A DNA stretch of 64,000 nt from Leisingera sp. ANG-M7 (lineage in GTDB: Bacteria; Pseudomonadota; Alphaproteobacteria; Rhodobacterales; Rhodobacteraceae). Both the position numbers and the translations under genes were made by a program. Under the pieces are notes generated by a model. The model worked only from the letters and a program-made list of their open reading frames with translations. It was not told where the DNA came from and ran no database searches. Below, piece after piece: positions 1 through 8,661 of the stretch (positions are counted from its first letter, which is position 1; every line of letters begins with the position of its first letter). The stretch lies in assembly GCF_000813965.1 (NCBI RefSeq), contig NZ_JWLI01000005.1:186001-250000 (forward strand), read 5' to 3'.

Positions 1-2743
1 TGGCGCGGCCGATGGCAAAGGCGAGCCGGTTCTTTTCAATCGCAACGCCGTTGAGCTCGATCGCTTGATCCAATGCGCCGGCGCTGACCGGCACCAGTCC
101 CTTTTGCCAGGCAAAGCCCAGCATCATGACATTGGCAAGGACCGCGTCGCCCAGCATCGTTTCCGCGGCCTCGTTGGCATCGAAGCCGGAAAGGTTGCCC
201 GGACCTACAGCGTCGGCGATGGTCCGTTCTCGCACCCCTGCCATCAGGTCGGCATCGCGCCGCAGAACCAGATCGCCGGTGGGCATCTCGGCACGGTTCA
301 GTACTACCCGTGTGCCCGCACGGTAATGAATCGAGGCCTTGGGCGCTGAGCTTACGACGACATCGCAGCCGATGACCGCATCAGCGCCGCCCTGGTCGAT
401 CCGCACCTGGTTCAGTGTCTCCGGAGACTTAGACAGCCTGATGTAGCTCAGCACTGTGCCGAACTTCTGGGCAAAGCCGGTGAAATCCAGCACGCTCGAT
501 CCCTTGCCCTCCAGATGCGCGGCCATGGTGATCAGTGCCCCAACGGTGACAACGCCGGTGCCGCCCACCCCGGTGACGAGGAGGTCAAACGGCTCTGCCA
601 GGGAGGGAAGGTCCGGGGCGGGCAGCTGGGCTGCCAGTTTGGCGGCGTCCAGCCCGGCGGGCTTCTTCTTGCGCCGGGTTGCGCCCTCGACGGTGACGAA
701 GCTGGGGCAGAAGCCGTTAAGGCAGGAGAAGTCCTTGTTGCAGGTGGAGAGGTTGATCTTGCGTTTGCGACCGAACGGCGTTTCCTTCGGCTCCACGCTC
801 AGGCAGTTGGATTCAACCGAGCAATCGCCGCAGCCCTCGCAGACCAGATCGTTGATGAAGGCAAACCGCTTGGGGTCCTCCATCTTGCCGCGCTTGCGGC
901 GGCGGCGCTTTTCGGTGGCGCAGGTCTGTTCGTAGATCAGCACGGTGACGCCGGGGATCTCGCGCAATTCACGCTGGACAGTGTCCAGTTCCGCGCGGTC
1001 GTGGAAGGTGGTGCCGCTTGGGAAATCCCCATGGCTGAACTTGCCGATGTCATCTGAGATCAGTGCAATCCGCTGCACACCTTCGGCACGGCAAGTCTGG
1101 GCGATGCCATGGACTGAGACCGGCCCGTCCACCGGCTGGCCGCCGGTCATCGCCACCGCGTCGTTATACAGGATCTTGTAGGTGATATTGGTGCCTGCCG
1201 CGACAGCCTGCCGGATCGCCAGCGAACCGGAGTGATACCAGGTGCCTTCGCCGAGGTTCTGAAACACATGCTTGTTTCCATTGAACTGCGAGGCAACGGT
1301 CCACGGCACGCCTTCACCGCCCATCTGGGCATAGCCTGCGGTTTCGCGGTCCATCCAGCTGGCCATCACATGGCAGCCGATGCCGGAAAACGCCTTGGAG
1401 CCTTCCGGCAGCTTGGTAGACGTGTTGTGCGGGCAGCCGGAGCAGAAAAAGGGCGTGCGGGTGGCGCCGGGCACGTTCAGCACTTTCGGCGGCTCAGCCG
1501 TCAGCGCAGCGGCCTTGGCCGGAAGGTTTTCTTCCGGGAAAAACTTGTCCAGCCGCGCCGCCACGATGGGCGCCAGCAGCAGCGGGCTCAGCTCACCGGT
1601 CCATGGGATCAGCGGCTCGCCCTGGCTGTCGTATTTGCCGACCATCTTCTCCGGCTTGCTGCCGGGCCAGTCATAGAAGTTTTCTTTGAACTGGCTTTCG
1701 ATGATGCCGCGCTTTTCTTCGACAACCAGAACTTCCTGCTTGCCCTTCACGAACTTCAGCGCATCGGTGCGGTCCAGCGGCCAGACCATGCCGACCTTGT
1801 AGATGTCGATGCCCAGGCGGCGGCAGGCGGCCTCGTCGAGTCCTAGCAGCCGCAGGGCCTCCATCAGGTCCAGATGCCCCTTGCCGGTGGAGACGAAGCC
1901 GAAGCGGGCGTCTTTGATGTCATAGATTCGCTTGTCGATCGGGTTTGCCTCGGCAAAGGCGCGCACCGCGTCCAGCTTGGCGTGGATGCGGGTTTCGATC
2001 TCGGGTGAGGGCAGGTCGGCGCGGCGGATATGCAGCCCGCCAGGATAGTCCGGCAGCTCAGGGTAAGTGAACTGGCGATCCGGCTGCAGCTCGACCGAAC
2101 GCGCGCTCTCCACGGTTTCCGACACCGCCTTGAAACCGACCCAGGTGCCCGAGTAGCGCGACAGGGCAAAGCCGTATTCGCCGAAGGTCAGGTATTCGGA
2201 CACATCCGCCGGGTTCAGAACCGGCATGAACCAGGACATGAAGGCCACATCCGATTGGTGCGGCATCGACGAGCTGACACAGCCGTGGTCATCACCGGCG
2301 ACGACCAGCACACCGCCCTTTGCCGACGATCCGTAGGCGTTACCATGCTTCAGCGCATCACCAGAGCGATCAACCCCGGGCCCCTTGCCGTACCACATGG
2401 AGAACACGCCCTCGACCTCACAGTGCGGGTCCAGAATGGCCTGCTGTGCGCCCAGAACAGCGGTTGCACCCAAGTCTTCATTCACGGCGGACATGAACTT
2501 GATGCGGTTTTCTTGCATCCGCTCCTTGGCGCGCCAAAATTCTAAATCGACCCCGCCCAGCGGCGAGCCACGGTAGCCGGAGACAAAGCCAGCGGTATTG
2601 AGGCCTGCTGCTTGGTCTCGGCGGGCCTGGTCCAACATCACCCGGGCCAGAGCCTGTGTCCCGGTCAGGAAGACCCGGCCCATGGTCATGTCGTATCGGT
2701 CGTCCAGTTTATAGCTGCGAAAGTCGTGGCTCAGCTTGGTCAT
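1..2743 (-). CDS. Indolepyruvate ferredoxin oxidoreductase, fused subunits (3' end outside window)
   Basis: Oxidatively decarboxylates aryl-pyruvates from aromatic amino acid transamination to aryl-acetyl-CoA, passing electrons to ferredoxin (family knowledge). I translated the minus strand from the ATG at 2743 and the frame stays open to the window edge, giving about 914 residues of a family usually near 1,150. Seen in order: a pyruvate-oxidoreductase-like N-terminal half, the FCSGCPHN thiamine-diphosphate region near residue 434, a ferredoxin-type CEGCGDC cluster near 634, a second Cys cluster (CNKDFSCLNGFC) near 670, and the start of the gamma-type domain with GVGGTGVVTVG near 725. The C-terminal part is cut off. 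It is divergent from an Lrp-type regulator, which probably controls it. Confidence 0.93.
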   Translation of the reverse strand, partial: MTKLSHDFRSYKLDDRYDMTMGRVFLTGTQALARVMLDQARRDQAAGLNTAGFVSGYRGSPLGGVDLEFWRAKERMQENRIKFMSAVNEDLGATAVLGAQQAILDPHCEVEGVFSMWYGKGPGVDRSGDALKHGNAYGSSAKGGVLVVAGDDHGCVSSSMPHQSDVAFMSWFMPVLNPADVSEYLTFGEYGFALSRYSGTWVGFKAVSETVESARSVELQPDRQFTYPELPDYPGGLHIRRADLPSPEIETRIHAKLDAVRAFAEANPIDKRIYDIKDARFGFVSTGKGHLDLMEALRLLGLDEAACRRLGIDIYKVGMVWPLDRTDALKFVKGKQEVLVVEEKRGIIESQFKENFYDWPGSKPEKMVGKYDSQGEPLIPWTGELSPLLLAPIVAARLDKFFPEENLPAKAAALTAEPPKVLNVPGATRTPFFCSGCPHNTSTKLPEGSKAFSGIGCHVMASWMDRETAGYAQMGGEGVPWTVASQFNGNKHVFQNLGEGTWYHSGSLAIRQAVAAGTNITYKILYNDAVAMTGGQPVDGPVSVHGIAQTCRAEGVQRIALISDDIGKFSHGDFPSGTTFHDRAELDTVQRELREIPGVTVLIYEQTCATEKRRRRKRGKMEDPKRFAFINDLVCEGCGDCSVESNCLSVEPKETPFGRKRKINLSTCNKDFSCLNGFCPSFVTVEGATRRKKKPAGLDAAKLAAQLPAPDLPSLAEPFDLLVTGVGGTGVVTVGALITMAAHLEGKGSSVLDFTGFAQKFGTVLSYIRLSKSPETLNQVRIDQGGADAVIGCDVVVSSAPKASIHYRAGTRVVLNRAEMPTGDLVLRRDADLMAGVRERTIADAVGPGNLSGFDANEAAETMLGDAVLANVMMLGFAWQKGLVPVSAGALDQAIELNGVAIEKNRLAFAIGRA

Positions 2744-2888
2744 CGCGGCGGAATCCTTGCGCGGAAAAATGGTTTGCGGAAAAGTAATCCACAAAGACTG
2801 AAAAGATTTGCCCGATTTGCTGGTTTTTTGGCGAAATGTGGTTAAGTGATCCATTAATCAGCTCTGAAGCGGGGGAAGTGACCAGAAA

Positions 2889-3347
2889 ATGGATCTCAGC
2901 GATCGCGACCGCCGTATTTTGACGCTGCTTCAGGAGGATTCCCGCCTGTCCAATGCTGATCTAGCAGAGGCCGTAGGGATGTCGCCGTCTGCCCTTTGGC
3001 GCCGGGTCAAGGCTCTAGAGGATGCGGGCGTTATTGAACGCTATGGTGCAGTGGTTAATGCACCAGCAATGGGCCTCGGCTTTCAGGCAATCGTGCATGT
3101 CCATCTGACCCGCCATGATCCGGACAAACTGGTGGAGTTCATCCGCGCTGTTGAAACAAACCCATTGGTGCAGGAGTGCTATGCCACAACAGGTCAGGCG
3201 GATTACCATTTGCGGGTGCTGGCTCCGGACTTGGATGTCTACAACCGCTTTCTTGAAACTTTCCTGTTCCGGCTGCCTGCGGTCGCCAGTGCGCAAACCA
3301 ACGTAGTTCTGCGCACAATCAAACGGGATATGCCTGTGTTGCCCTGA
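2889..3347 (+). CDS. Lrp/AsnC family transcriptional regulator
   Basis: A 152-residue Lrp-type regulator. The N-terminal winged helix-turn-helix (about residues 5-60) contains the usual 'LxxLQEDxRLSNADLAEAVGMSPSALWRRVKxLE' pattern, split here to key blocks. The C-terminal half is an RAM/AsnC ligand-binding domain (about 68-145). Start is the ATG at 2889, preceded by a GGGGGAAGTG purine run. It is transcribed away from the indolepyruvate oxidoreductase across a 145-bp AT-rich spacer. That pairing suggests it senses an amino acid or aryl-pyruvate and controls the neighbour (inference). Confidence 0.92.
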   Translation: MDLSDRDRRILTLLQEDSRLSNADLAEAVGMSPSALWRRVKALEDAGVIERYGAVVNAPAMGLGFQAIVHVHLTRHDPDKLVEFIRAVETNPLVQECYATTGQADYHLRVLAPDLDVYNRFLETFLFRLPAVASAQTNVVLRTIKRDMPVLP

Positions 3348-3469
3348 CCGGGTCGTCTTTAACACGGCCCTTCTTGCTACAGAGCCAATGTACTTACCTG
3401 TGGTTCCTTAGGGATTTCTTTCCCGGCAGCGTTCCGGGGGAGGGCGGCTTCTGTTTTAGGACTCGCAGC

Positions 3470-3862
3470 TCAAGTTGCTGCGTACTTCACCCAGGCCCAA
3501 GCCATGGCGATATAGGTCAGCTGGTGCAGTGCCTGATCCGATCCCATTGCCTGCCAGAACATTGGCTGCTGAGGATTAAGTTTGTTGCGTTCGGAAAAGC
3601 GGGCTTTGCCGAAATCGATATGGAAATGCACCACCCACTCCAAAACCGCGAGCACGAAGATAAAGCTCAGCGGAGCACCAAACAGCTGAAAAGTTACTGC
3701 TGAACCGGCGATATGGACACCTGCATGCTGCGCACGCCCCATGTGCATATAAGCGCAGCGGCCAGACAGCATCTTCGGCGTCTGCAGGAAAAAGTCGGCA
3801 AACAGGTGTTTGACCTGCAAGGCGCAGAGAAGCAGCAGCACGGATCCGACATATTCCGGCAA
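3470..3862 (-). CDS. DUF3307 family small membrane protein
   Basis: About 130 residues with four hydrophobic stretches. The N-terminal motif H-L-F-A-D-F-F-L-Q-T matches the H(x)3D(x)3Q pattern typical of DUF3307 inner-membrane proteins, and a second conserved H-x-H-I-D-F-G-K block follows the third helix. I prefer a TTG start at 3862 because AGGAGA lies eight bases upstream and the protein then begins directly before the first membrane segment; an upstream ATG at 3949 adds 29 residues that look non-coding. Function of the family is unknown. It is divergent from the ABC-like gene at 4046. Confidence 0.75.
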   Translation of the reverse strand: MPEYVGSVLLLLCALQVKHLFADFFLQTPKMLSGRCAYMHMGRAQHAGVHIAGSAVTFQLFGAPLSFIFVLAVLEWVVHFHIDFGKARFSERNKLNPQQPMFWQAMGSDQALHQLTYIAMAWAWVKYAAT

Positions 3863-4045
3863 ACCAATAAGTCTCCTGAAAGTACACTTGGCTGGCACCT
3901 TACGGATTTTTTGCCGTCTGGCAAATGTTGCAACTGCAGGGTGCCGCAACGGGATTAGGCCGCTTTCTGCCCATTGCCTGCGCCAGTAAAACCGCGCTAC
4001 CCATAGAGCAGCCTTGCCTGATGCCGCTAATTACGGAGCTTTCCC

Positions 4046-7000
4046 ATCGAGCGCTCTCTGTTCCGCTTCATCTGGAAATACTCGAAACGCGACCAGCTGG
4101 TGCTGCTTGTCGTGACCGCTTGCCTGTTTCCGCTGCTCTACCTGACGCTTGAGCTGCCGAAACGGATCATCAACGACGCGATTGGTGCCGAAAGCTCGAC
4201 CATTACTGTGCTGGGCCAGAGTTTTGATCAGCTGACGTTCCTCTGGGTTCTCTGCGGTGCCTTTCTGGTATCGGTGCTGTGCCACGGTCTGCTAAAGATG
4301 CGGATCAATACCATGAAGGGGGTGCTGGCGGAACGGATGCTGCGCCGCTTCAGGTATCAGCTGATCGCTCGTGTCTTGCGCTTCCCGCAGCCTTATTTTG
4401 AACGGGTAAGCCAGGGTGAACTGGTGTCGATGGTCACATCAGAGTCTGAGCCGATGGGCGGCCTGATGGGGGACGCCGTCAGTCAGCCGGTGTTGCAAGC
4501 CGGGCAGATGCTGACCATCCTGTTCTTCCTGTTCTTGCAGAACTTCTGGTTTGGAATGGCGGCGATTGCCTTGATTCCGCTGCAGGGCTGGCTGATTCCG
4601 ATGCTGCAGAGGCAGATCAATCTCCTGAACAAGAAACGCATCAAGCAGGTGCGGTCGCTGGCTACCGAAATCGGTGAAAGCGCGGCCGGTGCTTCTACGC
4701 TCAGGATAAATGGCGGCTGGCGATACCGGATGGCGATCATCACGGCCCGGCTCGGGCGGCTTTACGATATCCGCTTCCAGATCTACCAGAAAAAGTTCTT
4801 TATGAAGTTTCTCAACAACTTCATTACCCAGCTGACCCCGTTCTTCTTCTACGCGGTTGGCGGTTACCTGGTTCTGCAGGGCAAGGTTTCGCTCGGGGCG
4901 CTGGTTGCTGCGCTGGCAGCGTACAAAGATCTTGCTTCCCCGTGGAAGGAGCTTCTGGCCTATTACAACCAGACCCAGGACATGAGCTTGCGCTGGGAAG
5001 TGATCCTGGAACGTTTTGCCCCGCAGGGCATGGTGAACGAAGAGCTGCTCACCGGAGAGCCAGACGAGCTGCAGCACCTTTCCGGAGATGTGGTGCTTGA
5101 TTCTGTCACCGTGCGCGACACCGATGGCAACCTGGTGCTCGAGGAATTGAGTGCAACTTTCCCGGTCGGTCAGGTTGTTGGGATCGCGGCGCCTTCCGAA
5201 GAAGACCGCAGAGCGCTGGCAGAACTTCTGACGCGGGAAATTCTGCCGACCTCGGGAACTGTGACCGTGGCAGAGCAGGATTTGAGCGGGCTGCATCAGG
5301 CTGTGGTGGCGGCTCGCATCGGCTATGCCACATCGCGGCCGGTTCTGTTTCAGGGGTCCTTTGGCGACAACGTGATGATGCCGATGCGGATGCGCCCTCA
5401 GGGCGAGCCGCGAAATCAGCAAGAACTGGAGATTGCCATTCAGGCGGGGAACAGTCCGGATCCATTCGACGCGCCATGGCTGGATCCCAAACTGGCCGGT
5501 TTTTCCAGCGAGGCGGAGCTGAGAGGCTGGTGGCTGAAAGTAGTGGAGGGCATCGGCTCGGATACAGCCCTGTTCCGGCGCGGCATTGAGCAACGGTTTG
5601 AAGAAGCTGCACACATGGAACTGGCACAGCAGCTGGTCAGGTTGCGCCCATCGGTTCGTGAGGCGATCGAAAACGCCGGTCTGGATGTGCATGTGCATTT
5701 CCTGGACCCAGAGAGCTACAATCCGGCCTTGCCTGTTGCTGAAAACCTGCTGTTTGCGGCCTCTCACGAGCCACTGACCGGTGAAATGCTGCACCAGCAA
5801 AGAGACTTTCTGGATCAGCTAAAGCAGCTGGGTCTTGATGAAAGCCTGGTCGCACTGACCCGCGATGTAGTAGAAATGCTGCGGCAGATCTTCGGCGTGG
5901 ATGGAACTGGCCATCCGCTTTTCCGTAAGCTCGGCCTGGATGTTACTGCATATGAAACCGCGCTGGCGCTGGTCGACCGGTCTGGAAGTGCTGAAGCATC
6001 GTCGCTCAGCCGGGAAGAATTGGCGCAGCTGCTGATTGTGCCTTTCACCATCTCAGCTGAGCAGATCGGGCCTGCCTTTGAAGATGATATGAAAGATCGT
6101 ATCCTCGGTTTTCGCCGCAGTCACGGTGATGGCTTGCTGAAGTCCTTAGGCGCAGGTTTTGTGCCTTTTCAGCAAGACGCAATTACTCCCAGTCTAACAG
6201 TTCTGGAGAATGCCTTATTCGGTAAAATCTCCGATGCAGCGGGCGCTAAGGGCGACGAAGTGCGCAAACTGGTTTCAGATCTGATGGTTCGCGACGGATT
6301 GCGTGATCAGGTTGTGGAGTTGATCTTCGACATGCCTATTGCCGTCGGCGGGCAGGGGTTGGCAGCCAGTTTTGCGGAGCCGCTTGCCTTCTGCCGGGCT
6401 ACAATCAAGCGCCCGGATATCCTGATCCTCGACTCTGCGATGGCGAGCTATGATCTGGAAACCCGCGTTGCAGTGCACAAGAACCTGCGCAAGCTTTTGC
6501 CGGGCACGACGCTGATCTATCTGGCGCCTGCGTTTCAGAGCCCGGACGTCTTTGATGTCTATTTTGAGTTGCGCCAAGGCAGGCTGGTTAGTGATGAGGC
6601 TCAGGCCGAGGCTGCTGAAGACGGCGCGGCTAGCCAGGACCTAGCGCGCAAGCTTCGTGCATTGGAACAGACAGAACTTTTCTCTGGCCTGAACCGGCGG
6701 CAGCTGCGCCTCTTGGCTTTTGGAGCACGCTGGTATGATGCCAAGGCGGGCGAGGTGGTTTTCCTCAAGGATGATGAGGCTTCAGACGGTGCTTACATGA
6801 TCCTGTCGGGTGAGGCGGACCTTCTGCTGCCGCAAGAGGGGCGCGAGGATCGGCTGATTGCGCAAGTTGGACCAGGCCGGCTGGTTGGAGAACTGGGACT
6901 GATCCGCCAGGAATCGCGTGCACTTAGTATGGTTGCTGCCAGCGATTTGCGGTGCTTGCGGATCGGTGAAGAGGAATTCTTAGCAGTTGTCGAAAACGAC

Positions 7001-7054
7001 GCTTCGACGGCCTTCAAGCTTCTGCAAGTGGTGGCTGGTTATGTATCCAACTGA
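4046..7054 (+). CDS. ABC-exporter-like membrane protein with decayed ATPase and C-terminal cyclic-nucleotide-binding domain
   Basis: About 1,000 residues. The N-terminal 320 residues form a type I ABC exporter membrane domain with six likely helices. The following 450-residue region has the shape of a nucleotide-binding domain but its motifs are gone: Walker A reads GIAAPSEED instead of GxxGxGKS, the LSGGQ signature is replaced by LAASF, Walker B is ILILDSAM with serine for the catalytic glutamate, and the H-loop histidine is alanine (LIYLAPAF). A long insertion repeats the post-Q-loop pattern (FGDNVMMP, AENLLFAA, LENALFGK). The last 130 residues are a cNMP-binding fold with a GELGLIRQESRALS phosphate-binding cassette. 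Start: homology-like sequence IERSLFRF and GGAG at 4035-4038 point to a non-canonical ATC at 4046; the first ordinary start is GTG 4100. The FAH gene follows 27 bp later. Confidence 0.85.
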   Translation: MERSLFRFIWKYSKRDQLVLLVVTACLFPLLYLTLELPKRIINDAIGAESSTITVLGQSFDQLTFLWVLCGAFLVSVLCHGLLKMRINTMKGVLAERMLRRFRYQLIARVLRFPQPYFERVSQGELVSMVTSESEPMGGLMGDAVSQPVLQAGQMLTILFFLFLQNFWFGMAAIALIPLQGWLIPMLQRQINLLNKKRIKQVRSLATEIGESAAGASTLRINGGWRYRMAIITARLGRLYDIRFQIYQKKFFMKFLNNFITQLTPFFFYAVGGYLVLQGKVSLGALVAALAAYKDLASPWKELLAYYNQTQDMSLRWEVILERFAPQGMVNEELLTGEPDELQHLSGDVVLDSVTVRDTDGNLVLEELSATFPVGQVVGIAAPSEEDRRALAELLTREILPTSGTVTVAEQDLSGLHQAVVAARIGYATSRPVLFQGSFGDNVMMPMRMRPQGEPRNQQELEIAIQAGNSPDPFDAPWLDPKLAGFSSEAELRGWWLKVVEGIGSDTALFRRGIEQRFEEAAHMELAQQLVRLRPSVREAIENAGLDVHVHFLDPESYNPALPVAENLLFAASHEPLTGEMLHQQRDFLDQLKQLGLDESLVALTRDVVEMLRQIFGVDGTGHPLFRKLGLDVTAYETALALVDRSGSAEASSLSREELAQLLIVPFTISAEQIGPAFEDDMKDRILGFRRSHGDGLLKSLGAGFVPFQQDAITPSLTVLENALFGKISDAAGAKGDEVRKLVSDLMVRDGLRDQVVELIFDMPIAVGGQGLAASFAEPLAFCRATIKRPDILILDSAMASYDLETRVAVHKNLRKLLPGTTLIYLAPAFQSPDVFDVYFELRQGRLVSDEAQAEAAEDGAASQDLARKLRALEQTELFSGLNRRQLRLLAFGARWYDAKAGEVVFLKDDEASDGAYMILSGEADLLLPQEGREDRLIAQVGPGRLVGELGLIRQESRALSMVAASDLRCLRIGEEEFLAVVENDASTAFKLLQVVAGYVSN

Positions 7055-7081
7055 TCCGGTGACCGCACGGGAGAAAGTGAA

Positions 7082-7942
7082 ATGAAACTGCTTAGATATC
7101 GCTTGGGCTCAGAGGTGCTCCCGGGACTGTTGGACAGTTCAGGTGCGATCCGGGACTTGTCCGCTCATGTGCCAGATATTGCAGGAGAGGCTCTAAGCGA
7201 TAGCGCGCTGGCCCGGTTAGCCGCGCTAGATCCCGTTACACTGCCACTAGTGGAGGGGAATCCAGGCCTCGCCCCTTGTGTTGGACAGCCTGGAAAGTTT
7301 CTCGGCATCGGCTTGAACTACACTGATCATGCCGAAGAAATGGGGATGGCACTTCCAGAACACCCGATACTGTTCCTCAAAGCGACATCGTCGATTTGCG
7401 GGCCAGATGACGACGTTATCCTTCCCCGCGGCTCAGTCGCCTCTGACTGGGAGGTCGAGCTGGGCGTGGTAGTCGGCACCAAGGCGAAGTACGTGACCGA
7501 GGCTGAAGCGCTCGACTATGTCGCAGGCTATTGCGTGATCAACGACGTGTCGGAAAGAGACTTTCAGACCAAACTGACAGGGCAATGGACCAAGGGTAAA
7601 AGCTGCGACACTTTCGGGCCGGCCGGGCCTTGGCTTGTGACTAGGGACGAAGTGCCAGATCCGCAAAACCTTTGGCTGACCTGTGATGTGAATGGCACTC
7701 GGCGGCAGACGGGCAATACCGCTAGAATGGTATTTACCGTAGCGCAGATCATATCGCATCTAAGCGAACTGATGACGCTGCACCCTGGTGACGTGATTGC
7801 AACTGGAACCCCGCCGGGAGTCGGAATGGGGGCCAAGCCTGAACCGGTTTATCTAAAAACCGGCGATGTGATGCGCCTGGAGATCGAAGGACTTGGTGTG
7901 CAGACTCAGAATGTCAGGGCAGAAAGTGTAGAAGACGTATAG
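7082..7942 (+). CDS. Fumarylacetoacetate hydrolase (FAH) family protein
   Basis: A 286-residue member of the FAH superfamily (hydrolases, isomerases and decarboxylases acting on dicarbonyl acids; family knowledge). Residues 1-70 are the variable N-terminal domain; the catalytic fold starts at GIGLNYTDHAEEMG. The metal ligands are visible as the two glutamates in DWEVELGVV and the aspartate in INDVSERDFQ, and the late block TGTPPGVGMG is intact. Length and motifs fit ureidoglycolate lyase-like or 2-hydroxyhepta-2,4-diene-dioate isomerase-like members; the substrate cannot be assigned. The ATG at 7082 has GGGAGAAAGTGA upstream. Close spacing to the ABC-like gene suggests co-transcription. Confidence 0.88.
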   Translation: MKLLRYRLGSEVLPGLLDSSGAIRDLSAHVPDIAGEALSDSALARLAALDPVTLPLVEGNPGLAPCVGQPGKFLGIGLNYTDHAEEMGMALPEHPILFLKATSSICGPDDDVILPRGSVASDWEVELGVVVGTKAKYVTEAEALDYVAGYCVINDVSERDFQTKLTGQWTKGKSCDTFGPAGPWLVTRDEVPDPQNLWLTCDVNGTRRQTGNTARMVFTVAQIISHLSELMTLHPGDVIATGTPPGVGMGAKPEPVYLKTGDVMRLEIEGLGVQTQNVRAESVEDV

Positions 7943-7962
7943 TCAATTGAGCGGCTATTCCC

Positions 7963-7998
7963 GTCCGCTTCCTTGCAGTTGAAGTGTCGAAGGCGGAC
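7963..7998. other. Imperfect hairpin (GTCCGC...GCGGAC)
   Basis: Arms GTCCGC-TTC and GAAG-GCGGAC flank an 17-base loop just after the FAH stop codon. No uridine tract follows, so it is a weak terminator candidate. The rest of the spacer to the arsR-type gene (7999-8105) shows nothing recognisable. Confidence 0.35.
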
Positions 7999-8105
7999 AG
8001 TCTCAGCCGGTGGTAACAGTGTGGTGCAAACCAAGCCCTCATGATGAAAACTGTTCTTCAATCCGCTGTCCTGCAGGGCGTCAGTGAGACAGGGGCTGGT
8101 GGCTC

Positions 8106-8432
8106 TCACCCGCCATCGCAGAACTGTTTGTACAATAGGGCAATTATCTCTTCCGTGTTGCCGTTGTTCAGAGAATAGAACACGGCTTTGCCATCGCGCC
8201 GGGCTTCCACGAACCCATCCTCCCGCAGCCGGGCCAGCATTTGGCTCACCGCTGCTTGGCGCAACTCCAAAAGCTTTTCCAGTTCGCTGACTGATTTCTC
8301 CCCGGCGCTCAGATGGCAAAGGATCATAAGCCTGCCTTCATGCGCGAGAGTTTTCAGGAAAGCTGTTGCGGCTGCAGCACTTTCCTGCATGGTGGCTTCC
8401 GGCGGTTTGCCGTCACTCTTTGACGGTGGCAC
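8106..8432 (-). CDS. ArsR/SmtB family regulator with two conserved-position cysteines (SqrR/BigR-like)
   Basis: A 108-residue winged-helix repressor. The helix-turn-helix (about residues 44-70) reads LEKLLELRQAAVSQMLARLR. Cys39 (in MILCHL) and Cys105 (in YKQFCDGG) sit where the persulfide- and redox-sensing SqrR/BigR/YgaV group carries its disulfide or tetrasulfide pair, and no classical ArsR metal motif (ELCVCDL) is present. From this I infer a sulfide or redox sensor rather than a metal sensor. The GTG at 8432 has AGGAA eight bases upstream; the ATG at 8390 is an alternative. No sulfide-oxidation gene lies next to it, so its target is unclear. The 229-bp spacer upstream (8433-8661) holds no recognised gene. 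Confidence 0.85.
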   Translation of the reverse strand: MPPSKSDGKPPEATMQESAAAATAFLKTLAHEGRLMILCHLSAGEKSVSELEKLLELRQAAVSQMLARLREDGFVEARRDGKAVFYSLNNGNTEEIIALLYKQFCDGG

Positions 8433-8661
8433 TGCTTCATTTCCTGCTGTTTTCTCACAACTTGCCCTCTAATGGCGACGGGGTCATCCAGCAGTTGAGT
8501 TTCACTCCGGTATCGGCGGAGAGCCACCGGTGAAGGGCCGGCCATGAGCGTAGTCGCGCCTGCAAAAGCCAAATCCAAAGAGAACGGCAAAGCGGCCATT
8601 GGCAGGCGGTGAATAATCAAACAGTGCGGTCGAGGATTTCCAAGACCTTCATCGCACCAAC

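Noticed and set aside
3348-3469. Terminator after the Lrp gene
   Set aside because: Short complementary stretches near 3348-3375 do not form a convincing stem with a T-run.
4439-5800. Long open frame on the minus strand inside the ABC-like gene (453 residues)
   Set aside because: It is antisense to a clearly coding gene, has a His/Gln/Arg-rich composition typical of shadow frames in GC-rich DNA, and no recognisable domain.
8354-8620. Minus-strand frame beginning with a hydrophobic stretch upstream of the ArsR-type gene
   Set aside because: It overlaps the regulator in another frame, shows no known family and lacks a convincing ribosome site. A degraded gene fragment is possible but cannot be supported.
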